A stretch of DNA of 42,440 nucleotides from JAGTVB01 sp049282355 (GTDB lineage Bacteria > Pseudomonadota > Gammaproteobacteria > HK1), in NCBI GenBank assembly GCA_049282355.1, contig JBAPTW010000255.1:1-42440 (forward strand), in the 5' to 3' direction. This document shows, piece after piece, positions 17,607-26,796 of this stretch. The first letter of the stretch is position 1, and each line of letters opens with the position of its first letter. Below the pieces are notes generated by a model. It saw only the letters and a program-made list of their open reading frames with translations, did no database searches and was not told the origin of the DNA. Both the position numbers and the translations under genes were made by a program.

Positions 17607-18578
17607 ATGGAGAGTAGCTTTGAAACTCGCTATTGCCTCGTCACCATCTCCGACGAGGATTTCAGCATAGCCACCGAAGTGCTGCTCTACAGTTTCCTCA
17701 AGTACAATTCCTGGTTTGCCGGCGAGGTGATCGTCATAGCCGACGACCTTCCCGTCACCCACAGGCAACGCCTGGAAAGGCTGTACCCGGTACGATTCAT
17801 AGCGCCCGATCCTCGATTGCGTTACAAGATAGACATTCTGCGCGAGCACGTTCCAGATCTAGACGCGATCTATCGACGATTCTTTTCTTTCGAAGTGTTT
17901 CGGCTTTCTCATTATGGGCGAGCCGTCTATCTGGACAGCGATATGTATTGTGCCGGCGACATATTGGAGCTATTCGAACGCCCAGAGCCCCTGCTTGCCT
18001 GTCCGGACGGCTTCACCTACTCCGATCGAATTCTCGCTCTGCTGGCCGAACGCCGCGGCGAACAAACACGGCCAGTGACGCGCTATGGCCGCACCTTCAG
18101 TGAATCTTTCAACGCCGGTGTCATCAGCATCGGCGGCGCGGTGCTGGGCGATCAGACCTATCGCGACTTGCTGAACATGCTCGACGTGGATACCTGGACC
18201 AGCCTGGGCCAATCCATATTTACCGATCAGATGATCTTGAATATTCACTTCGAGAACCGCTTCACGCCGATTCCCGGCAAGTACAACTATATGGTGTTTC
18301 TAGAGCAATATCAGAAGTGTCTCGAAGCCGTGTCGTTTTTGGACGCCAAGCTCGTGCATTTCGCGGGCGCGATCAAGCCTTGGTATTGTTACGACGCCGG
18401 TGAGCTTGTGCATTGGGCACCCCACTATATCAAGTTCATCGATGTGTGGCGCGAGTTGCTCGAGGAAACACGGCATTGCGATGACCCGCACATCATCGAT
18501 CGCCGCTATGCGCGCCAAAAGGAATGGATCAAGCACTACAAAACCCACAAGCTGAGCGCAACCGGCCGGCTCTATTGA
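17607..18578 (+). CDS. Glycosyltransferase of the GT8-like (GT-A) fold
   Basis: A 323-residue glycosyltransferase. AVYLDSDMYC at about 107-115 carries the DxD metal/nucleotide-sugar motif (Asp110, Asp112). ESFNAGVISIGG in the middle and the late KLVHFAGAIKPW are typical of GT8 (galactinol/glycogenin-like) enzymes. There is no membrane segment or signal. It sits between two minus-strand genes, with a 122-bp divergent promoter region upstream shared with the ATP-grasp gene. It probably adds a hexose or uronic acid to the cluster product. The sugar donor cannot be told from the sequence. Confidence 0.83.
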   Translation: MESSFETRYCLVTISDEDFSIATEVLLYSFLKYNSWFAGEVIVIADDLPVTHRQRLERLYPVRFIAPDPRLRYKIDILREHVPDLDAIYRRFFSFEVFRLSHYGRAVYLDSDMYCAGDILELFERPEPLLACPDGFTYSDRILALLAERRGEQTRPVTRYGRTFSESFNAGVISIGGAVLGDQTYRDLLNMLDVDTWTSLGQSIFTDQMILNIHFENRFTPIPGKYNYMVFLEQYQKCLEAVSFLDAKLVHFAGAIKPWYCYDAGELVHWAPHYIKFIDVWRELLEETRHCDDPHIIDRRYARQKEWIKHYKTHKLSATGRLY

Positions 18579-18652
18579 AGAGAACAACGATAATCGCCCA
18601 TGCCACCAGTCCAATTCCGGCTCGAAAACGTGCTGCACTTGTTTGCACCAGT

Positions 18653-19456
18653 TTAGCCGCAAGCGCCTCGATCCTCGTCGTCGAAGAACTGCCGCCAGCG
18701 GGTAGCGGAAAATCGCCGTTTCAGCACGTCGTAGTTGACAATGGACTCGGCGAGCGACCGCTGCTCAAGCTTCGAGACGGCCGCTGTCATGCGAATCGGG
18801 CGCACACCGAGGAATGCTTGCACTCGAGCGCACACGCTGTGAAAATCCCGGCACAATGCTTCGTAGCTCAAGGAGCATACTGGATGGTGCTGAAATCGTT
18901 CGGCGACCACGCGATGCAGATGCTCGGTCTCCTCGAAATCCAGAACGAGTCGTTCGGGATCCAAGCATACGGGATCCCGACGCGACGGGGGCACATCCAC
19001 CGGCGGCGGAGCGCCGAGATGAGTGACTTTGTCGACGGCGCCCAGATCCCAGGCGTGCCAATTACCGGTCTTGCGCGCCATGACATGCGACAGGTGCCGC
19101 CGAAGCATATTGTCGCGTCGCAGATGAATCACACGGAGATCCTTCATCGCGGCCAATCTCGACCAGACGTCATCCCAATGCGGGTTTACGCGGATCCCGG
19201 GAAATGCCTTCAGCCCCCAGGGGTGGTAGGCCTGCAATACGAAGCCGACACACTCGACCTCAGCCGAAAAGTTCCGGAAAACCCAGTCCTCGAGAATTCG
19301 CGACGTGGGCGTCGACAATGAATACGGCAGGTTCGGGTTGTCCGAATTGAAGACCTCCGTTTGACAGACGATCGCCGGATGGGATTCCAGAGAGGTTCGC
19401 AACAGATGCGTGCCTGAACGCAGATGGGAGACAATGACAAATCTTCTATAGCTCAC
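18653..19456 (-). CDS. Second sulfotransferase-like protein
   Basis: A 267-residue protein of the sulfotransferase superfamily. SHLRSGTHLL (residues 10-19) is the 5'-phosphosulfate loop. VIHLRRDNMLRRHLSH in the middle provides the Arg/Ser pattern of the 3'-phosphate site. It starts at a GTG (19456) with a weak ribosome-binding site and diverges from the 502-residue gene, with 101 bp between the starts. It is only distantly similar to the sulfotransferase at 15264-16016, so the two may modify different positions. The assignment rests on the two binding motifs and length. Confidence 0.72.
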   Translation of the reverse strand: MSYRRFVIVSHLRSGTHLLRTSLESHPAIVCQTEVFNSDNPNLPYSLSTPTSRILEDWVFRNFSAEVECVGFVLQAYHPWGLKAFPGIRVNPHWDDVWSRLAAMKDLRVIHLRRDNMLRRHLSHVMARKTGNWHAWDLGAVDKVTHLGAPPPVDVPPSRRDPVCLDPERLVLDFEETEHLHRVVAERFQHHPVCSLSYEALCRDFHSVCARVQAFLGVRPIRMTAAVSKLEQRSLAESIVNYDVLKRRFSATRWRQFFDDEDRGACG

Positions 19457-19557
19457 GGATCACCCGGCACTTCTTCGCCGCCCGCGGAGGAACGTCGATG
19501 ATAGCCGTTGCTAGCGCCTTCGTGAAAGCACGACAAAATTTGAGGGTAGAATGATAG

Positions 19558-21066
19558 ATGGCGATTGCGGGGCTCACCTTCGGACTATTGGACACTTCGG
19601 GGGACATCGGCGACCCCCTAGTCGCTCGCTGGGCCCGTGAGCTCAGCATTGGTTGGTCGCGCTTCAAGTATTTCGACGACATTCTGGAAGACACCACTGT
19701 CAACGGAATTCTTGATCGAGCACTCGCTGGCGGATGGCGCTACTGTCTGATTCAGGCCCATGGGCACATCTTGAGTGAAATCTGGCACTCGAAGAGTGCC
19801 CATTCCCTCGATGTCATGGCGGCATTGCAAAACTGGATCGACGAGCAAGATTTCTTCGTCACTGGCCACATTGTTTACGCCGAGCAACACGGGTTCGGGT
19901 TAGACCGGCGCTGTCTGCTCGTCGATCTCGCGCACTACCACGATCTTGGGCGCCCCGCGTTCGGTATTCCTAGCCAGGAACTGTCGACGTTGATTCGAGG
20001 GAATGCACATTTCAACCGCGCCGGCACGGTTGATCGCCTCGATTCGACCGAGGCCGTAGTCACCGCGGTGCCACGGCTTCCGGGCTGGAACTTCGTGCAG
20101 GCCAGCCTCGCGGCTGGCATTCCGGTGCACGGTTTCGCACCCGCCATCGACGACGCCATGCTCTATCTCGCGCCCGACAACCCGGCGCGTGTGCGCGAGC
20201 TTCGCCGCTGTCTGGGGTGCGGCATCGCGACCTTCGATAACCAGACTGGTGCCGAGCTTGCCGGCCCGAAGGAAAGACGCTTTTTCGACAACATTCGCAC
20301 CCTGACCCAAAACTTGCCCCGCGGCGTCTTCGTCTGGAACCTGGAATCCTATGCCGATATCGAGCAACCGCCGGATGAGTTCAATTCCCCGCTGGCGGCG
20401 CTCTACACGGTTGCCGCTGGCTTCAAGCCGAATCGGATCCTGCAGACGCATGGATTCGACCAGCGAACCCGAGTGGTCGTGTTCGACTACAGTCCGCAAG
20501 GACTGGAATTCAGGCGGCTTCTGCACGAGGAATGGCACGGAGAGGACTACCCTGGCTTTTTGAGGTATTTGTTCGAAAAGCTACCCTCGGGCGAGGCCTA
20601 TTACTGTCTTTGGGATGGCGCGACACCCGAGAGATTGAGCTGGGACGATGTCGAGAGGCGCTGGCAGGAAGAGCTGGACGCGTGGGGAGGAGCAAGGGTG
20701 CTGCGTGACCACTGGAGGCGATTCAGGGAGCTAGCGGTGGAGTACGTCCTATGCAACCTCCTCACCGAGCCCGAAAGGCTGCTCGAGCGGATTCGTGACG
20801 AGCGTGATGCCGTTATTTGGTGGAGTAACGCTTTTTTTTCCGTTTACAGCAATTGGTTCTACACCGCGCGGGAAAGGCAGGACATCTACCGGCGCTGGAT
20901 AGAGGCTGTCTCCGCGCGAGCGCCACGACTGTTTCTCTATGGTTCCGATTCCAACAACATCAGCGTCAACTTCATCCAGGCCGAGGAGTACTGGCGATGG
21001 TATCGCCGGGGAGCCAGTAACGAGCTGCAGCCGCGCAAGCGCCATCGTCACCAATTGCGCTTCTAA
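19558..21066 (+). CDS. Unrecognised 502-residue cluster protein
   Basis: A 502-residue, soluble-looking protein that I do not recognise. It has no signal peptide or clear membrane segment. Notable parts are an N-terminal IAGLTFGLLDTSGDIGD, YCLIQAHGHILSEIWHS, several His-containing stretches (DLAHYHDLGRP, LQTHGFDQRTRVVVFDYSP), RRCLGCGIATFDNQ with two cysteines, and a very aromatic C-terminal third (VIWWSNAFFSVYSNWFY, VNFIQAEEYWRWYRRG). The strongly patterned C-terminus suggests an enzyme with a conserved pocket. Its place at the end of the cluster and divergent promoter sharing with a sulfotransferase gene tie it to the same pathway. It is the best candidate for a new enzyme family here. Confidence 0.7.
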   Translation: MAIAGLTFGLLDTSGDIGDPLVARWARELSIGWSRFKYFDDILEDTTVNGILDRALAGGWRYCLIQAHGHILSEIWHSKSAHSLDVMAALQNWIDEQDFFVTGHIVYAEQHGFGLDRRCLLVDLAHYHDLGRPAFGIPSQELSTLIRGNAHFNRAGTVDRLDSTEAVVTAVPRLPGWNFVQASLAAGIPVHGFAPAIDDAMLYLAPDNPARVRELRRCLGCGIATFDNQTGAELAGPKERRFFDNIRTLTQNLPRGVFVWNLESYADIEQPPDEFNSPLAALYTVAAGFKPNRILQTHGFDQRTRVVVFDYSPQGLEFRRLLHEEWHGEDYPGFLRYLFEKLPSGEAYYCLWDGATPERLSWDDVERRWQEELDAWGGARVLRDHWRRFRELAVEYVLCNLLTEPERLLERIRDERDAVIWWSNAFFSVYSNWFYTARERQDIYRRWIEAVSARAPRLFLYGSDSNNISVNFIQAEEYWRWYRRGASNELQPRKRHRHQLRF

Positions 21067-21254
21067 TAGGGAAGCGATTCCAACAGCATTAACGGCAGCA
21101 CGGTCGAAAGTCGGGTCAACGCCCCTGCAGAACTGATAGCGAAAAGCGATTCGACCACGACGGGAGTGAGCGCCAAGCCGGCCGCAAACATCAACGTCGG
21201 CCAATGCGCTGGAAATCCCCAGCCGGTGCGCGACCATGCGTGATTTCCAGCCGC
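21063..21254 (-). pseudogene. Possible membrane-protein remnant
   Basis: Between the 502-residue gene and the transglycosylase gene, the minus strand carries an open stretch of about 60 codons ending in TAG (21063-21065). It reads as hydrophobic sequence such as MFAAGLALTPVVVESLFAIS and LSTVLPLMLLESLPY. It lacks an early start codon and may be the C-terminal scrap of a transporter, or chance. Confidence 0.2.
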
Positions 21255-21272
21255 ACTTTCCCGATGACAGGA

Positions 21273-23525
21273 TTAGCCGCTCTCACCTCCTCGGATCGCT
21301 TCCTGCACATCCGAAAGCGGGCGAATCCAAGGGGATGCATTGATTCGTCCGGTGAGCACTTTGGCCGCTTCTTCGGCTTTCGCCCGGTTGGCGTAGATGC
21401 CGTAAACCGCTGCAAACCACGGTTTGCCTTGGCGCCGAAAGGCGAAGTAGCGAGCGCGCTCAGCCAGACCATGGACGGCAAGATAATCTTCAACCGCTGG
21501 CTCGTCTTGGGCGGCGACCACCTGCAGGGTGAAGTGCCGTGGATCCTGGCGCAGCAGCCAACGCGCGCCGGCTGATAGCGGCGCCGCTATCGGACGAGCT
21601 GCCGTGCCCCCCGGAAGCACCGTTTTCGCCAGCACCGCCGCACTTTGTTCAGCGTCGCTCTTGCCGCCCTTTGCCGTTCCCTGAAAAGGTACCGAAAGTC
21701 CAAAGCAACTGGCCACCGCAAATTCCTCACCTTGGGCGATAGTTTGGTACTTGCGCCAAAAAGCGGTATCGATCGCTCTCAGGGTCTTGGAGGTTTTCGA
21801 CTGCCGGTAACGCTGCAGATGACTCGGACCGCCGTTGTAGACGGCATAAGTGGCACGCGCCAGATCCTCAAAGTGGCCCGTCTGGGTGTGCTCGCCTTTT
21901 TTGATGGCATAGTCCATGAGATAGTGGGCGAGGATCTCAGATCCGGCCGCGGCATTGTAGGCAATGTCCGCTTCGAGTCCCTGCGTATCATAGAAGCCAC
22001 GCCACACGCGCACGTTGATCTGCATGATGCCAACCGACCCTGCCCCGGAGCGCAACACCTGGACACGGCCTTTGTTGCGGACGAAATGGCGCCAGCAGCT
22101 TTCTTGCCAGGCGGTCGCAAGCACCAGCTTGCGGTACAGCGAATGGTAGCGGTCCTGCAACTTGCTGCTATGGAGAATATCCTTTGCCGTCTGGTCAAGC
22201 AGGGTGCGCACTAGCGGCAGATAAGTGCCGATTTCAGCTTTCGTCGGTACCCAGCGATCGAGGCGAGCAGCCGGCTGCGCTGGCATGCTTTCTGCCGCCC
22301 CGGCGGCCGAAATAATCCAGTCAATCCAATCACGCACACCAACGGAATGCGAACGGCGCCGCACCAGTGGCGCGCCGAAGCCAAACAACCGGCGAAGCTC
22401 AGGATCGACGACGCTGCGATAGGCCAGCGGATCAGTGCTCGACTGCGGTGCCAGGATCCGGGCGAGCCGGCGTAGCCCGTGCGCAGAGATCTCAAGTCCT
22501 ACCTCCGGCCCAAGCGTATCGATCGCCTGCAGCGCATCGGTGGCCGCGACGAAGCTGAGATAGCGAAGCGCGCCTTCACCAGTCAATTCAGCGCTGAGCT
22601 CGCGCATAACCGGATCCAACCGCTCCCAGGTGCGCAAAAACAAAGCCCGCACTGGGTCCGACTGCCCCGGAATGGCCTGCGTGAGTGCCGCCACCAGGTC
22701 GTAGCGCGCATCGAGCAGCACTTCCAGCAGGGCAAGCCGCAACGGAGTCAGCGCCGTATCGCTCGCCGCTTGTTTGATCACGTGGGTCAGGAAGGCGTCC
22801 CAATTCTGCCAAGCGGTTTCCCAGCGTGCCAGCTCTTGCGCATTCAACACCGGCTCAGGAAGCGTTGTAACCGCGCCCTGGGGACGATCGGGCAGCACCA
22901 ACTTGAGGTGCAAGTCAAGACCGCTATCCGTGACCTGCGCGGCAACCGGCGTGGCCGAAGCTACGAGACGCGCTGCCTGGTCGGAAGCTTGCCGCGGCAA
23001 CAGCAGGGGAAGGGTCTCCTCCAGAGCCTGAAGGGGCGTGTTTAGATCGACGCGCAGCCGGGCGAGCCGCGGATGCACATGGTGCTTGATGCGATCCCAC
23101 AGCTTCGTGGCAGCCGACTCGCTGGACCCGTCAACAGCGTAAAGGCTCGACTCGACCACGCGAAACGCAACCTCGCGCTGGGACGCACGCACCGTCGGTT
23201 CGTTGAGGACTTCCAGCCGCCCTTGCCAGTCGAGCCATGCGGTGCACTGGCCACCGACGGCAGTGCCGAGCCGGGCGCGGGCGACGCTGAGGATGCGAAG
23301 GCGCCCAGCCCGACCATTCACTTGCGGATCTGAAAGCACCAGCTCGCTACAACCCGCCTCATCTTGCCATACTCGCGCCGTTGCATTTGGCTCGGTGTAA
23401 AGCTGTGTCAGCAAGGCCTGGCGCAAAAAGGGAAAATCAAACGTCAGCGGCAGTTCCACCTCCCGCGCGAGCGCCGGCCAGGATAAGGCCAACCAAGCAA
23501 TTACAAAAAATCGGTGCACTGTCAT
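21273..23525 (-). CDS. Lytic transglycosylase with C-terminal SPOR domain
   Basis: A 750-residue exported peptidoglycan-cleaving enzyme. A signal peptide (MTVHRFFVIAWLALSWPALA) is followed by a ~450-residue region without recognisable domains. Then comes an SLT domain with the catalytic Glu at about 475 (TAWQESCWR), GIMQINVRVWRG, and ATYAVYNGGPSHLQRYR. Residues ~663-740 form a SPOR-like peptidoglycan-binding domain (HFTLQVVAAQDEPAVEDYL). The start ATG 23525 overlaps the exchanger stop by 4 bp (ATGA), so the two genes are coupled. A frame open further upstream is discarded because it lacks the signal peptide at its N-terminus. It probably acts at the septum or on cell-wall turnover. Confidence 0.88.
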   Translation of the reverse strand: MTVHRFFVIAWLALSWPALAREVELPLTFDFPFLRQALLTQLYTEPNATARVWQDEAGCSELVLSDPQVNGRAGRLRILSVARARLGTAVGGQCTAWLDWQGRLEVLNEPTVRASQREVAFRVVESSLYAVDGSSESAATKLWDRIKHHVHPRLARLRVDLNTPLQALEETLPLLLPRQASDQAARLVASATPVAAQVTDSGLDLHLKLVLPDRPQGAVTTLPEPVLNAQELARWETAWQNWDAFLTHVIKQAASDTALTPLRLALLEVLLDARYDLVAALTQAIPGQSDPVRALFLRTWERLDPVMRELSAELTGEGALRYLSFVAATDALQAIDTLGPEVGLEISAHGLRRLARILAPQSSTDPLAYRSVVDPELRRLFGFGAPLVRRRSHSVGVRDWIDWIISAAGAAESMPAQPAARLDRWVPTKAEIGTYLPLVRTLLDQTAKDILHSSKLQDRYHSLYRKLVLATAWQESCWRHFVRNKGRVQVLRSGAGSVGIMQINVRVWRGFYDTQGLEADIAYNAAAGSEILAHYLMDYAIKKGEHTQTGHFEDLARATYAVYNGGPSHLQRYRQSKTSKTLRAIDTAFWRKYQTIAQGEEFAVASCFGLSVPFQGTAKGGKSDAEQSAAVLAKTVLPGGTAARPIAAPLSAGARWLLRQDPRHFTLQVVAAQDEPAVEDYLAVHGLAERARYFAFRRQGKPWFAAVYGIYANRAKAEEAAKVLTGRINASPWIRPLSDVQEAIRGGESG

Positions 23526-24643
23526 GTTTCGTTTCCGAACCTTGGGATTTCCCTTGCCCGCCGAGCCTGCCACACCGAAACCGCGAGAGTGATGACGGTG
23601 AGCGGCAGCACGAAACCCAGCAGTGCCAAATTGAATGTCGGAAGAGCGGGATGGCGCATCGCTTCCAAGATAAGGTACGTCAAATAAGCAAGATAATAGG
23701 CGAAGAATAATGCACCTTCCCACCGGGCAATGCGGTTGCCGGTAAAGAAGATGGGCAGGCAGGCGACCGCCGCGCCAATCATGACGGGAAGATCGAAGCG
23801 TAGCGCCGCCGGTGCGACCGCCACGCCCTCAGGGGAAACGAGGCTCGAGAGCCCCAGCACGGCCAGGATATTGAACAGATTGCTGCCCACCACGTTGCCC
23901 ACCGCGATGTCGCGCTCGCCTCGTAGGGCGGCGATGATTGAGGTCGCCATCTCCGGGAGCGAGGTACCCACCGCGACGATGGAAAGCCCGATGATCAGCT
24001 CGCTCACCCCAAGCCAGTGCGCGAACGCCACCGCACCGTCCACCAGCCAATGCGCCCCAACAACCAACATGCCAAGCCCGATCGTGACCATCGCCACGTT
24101 GCGCATCACGGCAACAGCTCCACTCGGGCGCGGCGTAACGCTGAAGGCTTGATCGTACTCGTCCGTGACCGCCGCTTGTTGCTCCTGCCGCCCCTTGATT
24201 ACTGCGAAGGTCGTGTAAGCTAAGATCCCGCTGAACAGCAGCAGTCCATCCCATCGAGCAATATGGCCGTCAAAGGCAAGCCCGTAGAGCAGCAGCGAGG
24301 CGCCAATCATGATGGGCACGTCTAGCCGGATCAATTGCTGCGCCACCACCAGCGGGGCGATGAGCGCAGACAGTCCGAGCAGCAATAGCACATTGCAGAT
24401 GTTGCTGCCGACGACGTTTCCAAGCGCGATATCGGGGTTACCGGCCCAGGCCGCGCGCACGCTGACGGCCAACTCCGGAGCGCTGGTGCCAAAAGCGACG
24501 ACTGTCAGACCGATCACCAGCGGCGAGATCCCAATACCAACCGCCAATCGCGATGAACCCCGCACCAACCACTCCGCACCGAATATCAGCAGCGCAGCGC
24601 CGACCAAGAACAACAAAACCGTCACCATCTCAGGTGGGCTCAT
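23522..24643 (-). CDS. Na+/Ca2+ exchanger family membrane protein (YrbG-like)
   Basis: A 373-residue inner-membrane antiporter of the CaCA superfamily. It shows the two inverted alpha repeats: GLTVVAFGTSAPELAVS with LGNVVGSNICNVLLLLGLSA in the N-terminal half, and GLSIVAVGTSLPEMATS with VGNVVGSNLFNILAVLGLSS in the C-terminal half. About ten membrane segments are evident. It would exchange Na+ (or H+) for Ca2+. It overlaps the transglycosylase gene by 4 bp and lies 91 bp downstream of the YjgR-type ATPase gene on the same strand. Confidence 0.93.
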   Translation of the reverse strand: MSPPEMVTVLLFLVGAALLIFGAEWLVRGSSRLAVGIGISPLVIGLTVVAFGTSAPELAVSVRAAWAGNPDIALGNVVGSNICNVLLLLGLSALIAPLVVAQQLIRLDVPIMIGASLLLYGLAFDGHIARWDGLLLFSGILAYTTFAVIKGRQEQQAAVTDEYDQAFSVTPRPSGAVAVMRNVAMVTIGLGMLVVGAHWLVDGAVAFAHWLGVSELIIGLSIVAVGTSLPEMATSIIAALRGERDIAVGNVVGSNLFNILAVLGLSSLVSPEGVAVAPAALRFDLPVMIGAAVACLPIFFTGNRIARWEGALFFAYYLAYLTYLILEAMRHPALPTFNLALLGFVLPLTVITLAVSVWQARRAREIPRFGNET

Positions 24644-24734
24644 CCTTAAGAAACTGCTCTAAGCTCAGCGACAGAGCACCAACCCGGGCATTAAGAGGTC
24701 GTTTCAAAAAATGTCGCGAGTGACGGCATAAGTA

Positions 24735-26186
24735 CTAACGGCCCTTAAATAAGGCACCCAGCAGACCTCGAGCAATTTGCCGGCCAAGGCTCGAGCCGAC
24801 GCTGCGTACAACGCTTTTTGCCATGGTCTCTGCGATACTTTGCCGGGCGCGACCGCGCGAGGCCGAGCGAACGCAGGGCAGCGCTTGCGCATCCTCTCGC
24901 TTCTCGGCGGCGGCCCGCGAGATCAGGCTTTCATAGGCCGACTGCCGGTCCAGCACTTGATCATAGCGCCCGGCGACAGGGCTCGCCGCAACCACTCGGG
25001 CACGTTCATCGGGCGCGACCGGCCCCAAGCGCGAGGCGGGCGGGCAGATGAGGGCGCGCTCCACCGGCGTCGGAATGCCTTTCTCATCGAGCGTCGACAC
25101 CAGCGCCTCACCCACCCCGAGCGCTGTGATCGCCTCTGCGGTATCAAGCTTCGGATTGCGGCGGAATGTATCGGCGGCCGCTCTGACCGCTCTTTGGTCA
25201 CGGGGGGTGAAAGCGCGCAGCGCGTGCTGGATACGATTGCCCAGTTGCCCAAGCACGGCATCCGGAATGTCAATCGGATTCTGGGATACGAAGTAGACGC
25301 CGATCCCCTTTGAACGGATGAGCCGCACTACCTGTTCGACCTTGTCCACCAGGGCTCTAGGCGCGGCATCGAATAATAGGTGAGCCTCATCGAAGAAAAA
25401 CACCAGGCGGGGCTTGTCCGGATCGCCCACCTCCGGCAGCTCCTCGAACAGCTCGGCCAGTAGCCACAACAAGAAGCTGCTGTAGAGGCGCGGGCTGTGA
25501 ATCAGCCGATCGGCGGCGAGCACACTGATGTAGCCGCGGCCGCGCTCATCATGGCGCATCAGGTCCCAAATATCGAGACCGGGCTCCCCGAAAAAGTGCT
25601 CGGCACCCTGCCCCTCCAATACCAGCAGACGGCGCTGAATCGCGCCGATCGAGGCGGGACTGACGCTGCCATAGCGGCTACGCAGCTGCGCCGCATTCTC
25701 TGCCGCGTAGTTAAGAATGGCCCGCAAATCCTTAAAATCCAGCAGCAGTAATCCTTCGTCATCCGCCACTTTGAAGGCAACATTCATTACCCCTTCTTGC
25801 GTGTCGTTTAGCTCCAGCAGGCGAGACAGCAACAACGGACCCATTTCTGAGACAGTGGCACGTACTGCGTGTCCCTGGGTCCCAAAGAGGTCCCAGTAGA
25901 TCACCGGAAAGGCTTCCGGGAAATAGGGCTCCCGGCCCACCGCCTGCGCTCGCTCCTGAAACGCCGCCTGCGCTCTGCCCGGCTGGCTGAGTCCCGCCAG
26001 ATCGCCCTTGACATCGGCCAAGAACACCGGTACGCCGATGCTTGAGAATCCCTCGGCCAACACCTGCAGGGAGACGGTCTTGCCGGTGCCGGTCGCGCCT
26101 GCGATGAGACCGTGGCGGTTGGCAAGCCGAGGCCGGAGATAGAGCGGGTCAGTCCCTTTGCCAATCAAGATACCGTCGTTCGTCAC
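24735..26186 (-). CDS. yjgR: HerA-like ATPase of the YjgR family (DUF853)
   Basis: A 483-residue P-loop ATPase of the HerA/FtsK superfamily. Walker A is GATGTGKTVSLQ, near residue 30 of the chosen start; Walker B is RLVFFFDEAHLLF. The ANRHGLIAGATGTGKT opening, VFLADVKGDLAGLSQPG and VYFVSQNPIDIPDAVLGQLG match E. coli YjgR. GTG 26186 is preferred because GGGAGG lies upstream at proper distance; another GTG at 26204 is possible. The cellular role of this family is poorly defined. It has no membrane segments. Confidence 0.9.
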   Translation of the reverse strand: MTNDGILIGKGTDPLYLRPRLANRHGLIAGATGTGKTVSLQVLAEGFSSIGVPVFLADVKGDLAGLSQPGRAQAAFQERAQAVGREPYFPEAFPVIYWDLFGTQGHAVRATVSEMGPLLLSRLLELNDTQEGVMNVAFKVADDEGLLLLDFKDLRAILNYAAENAAQLRSRYGSVSPASIGAIQRRLLVLEGQGAEHFFGEPGLDIWDLMRHDERGRGYISVLAADRLIHSPRLYSSFLLWLLAELFEELPEVGDPDKPRLVFFFDEAHLLFDAAPRALVDKVEQVVRLIRSKGIGVYFVSQNPIDIPDAVLGQLGNRIQHALRAFTPRDQRAVRAAADTFRRNPKLDTAEAITALGVGEALVSTLDEKGIPTPVERALICPPASRLGPVAPDERARVVAASPVAGRYDQVLDRQSAYESLISRAAAEKREDAQALPCVRSASRGRARQSIAETMAKSVVRSVGSSLGRQIARGLLGALFKGR

Positions 26187-26796
26187 GGACCATACCCTCC
26201 CCACTGGTTAACGCTGCATCGAGTGCCTTTGAGAGTTACCGGCACTGCACTTTATTCTTTGACGTATGCATCGCCTGCGACATCGCCTTCTTCAGCGAGC
26301 CTGCCCGCCTCGGCGCCCTCTCTATCAGCATGTGGCCTTCACTCAACAAACAAATCAGCAGACTGTCGATGAGTGCCCGTTGGCCAATGACGTGGGAATA
26401 GAGATGGGCGCGTACCGGTTCGAAAAGCGTGAGATCGACCTCGCGCTCAGCAGGCTTGGCAGGGTGAATCGCTTCGGTCCTCAGCGGCCTATAAGGCTCT
26501 GGTATGCTCGGTCGGATATGGGCCTCGCGTCAAGTGTGGAACTTCGGTATATTGCCCGTCTACATGCCCCGTCAGGGTGTCCATCGACCGACCCAACCGC
26601 TTGCGTTTGAGGCGGATCAGCATGCAACCATACCGTCGACATCTCAAAATCATTCGGGCGACAACACTGGCGCCACTGAGCGAACCCGTCGGTTCAAAGG
26701 TGTTGCGGCTGAGCCGTCAGGCACGGTTAAGCATCAAAGACCTTGGGTTAGCGGTCGGTTTCAGGTTGGCGAGATTACCACGTTGTGAGGAATCCC
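26187..26796. other. Intergenic region upstream of aceE
   Basis: About 610 bp between divergently read genes. No convincing gene is seen; several open frames on the plus strand are basic or Pro/Arg-rich and lack ribosome-binding sites. An extended -10-like TGG-TATGCT lies at 26500-26508 and could be the aceEF promoter. The PdhR operator pattern of E. coli was not found. Confidence 0.4.

Noticed and set aside
6856..21066. Toxoflavin itself as the product
   Set aside because: The sulfatase-modifying-factor-like gene and the RibD deaminase typical of toxoflavin sets are not present, and sulfotransferases, GT8 and ATP-grasp genes are extra.
15188..21272. RiPP precursor peptide to match the ATP-grasp enzyme
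   Set aside because: The gaps at 15188-15263, 17485-17606, 18579-18652, 19457-19557 and 21067-21272 show no short frame with a leader-core pattern and ribosome-binding site.
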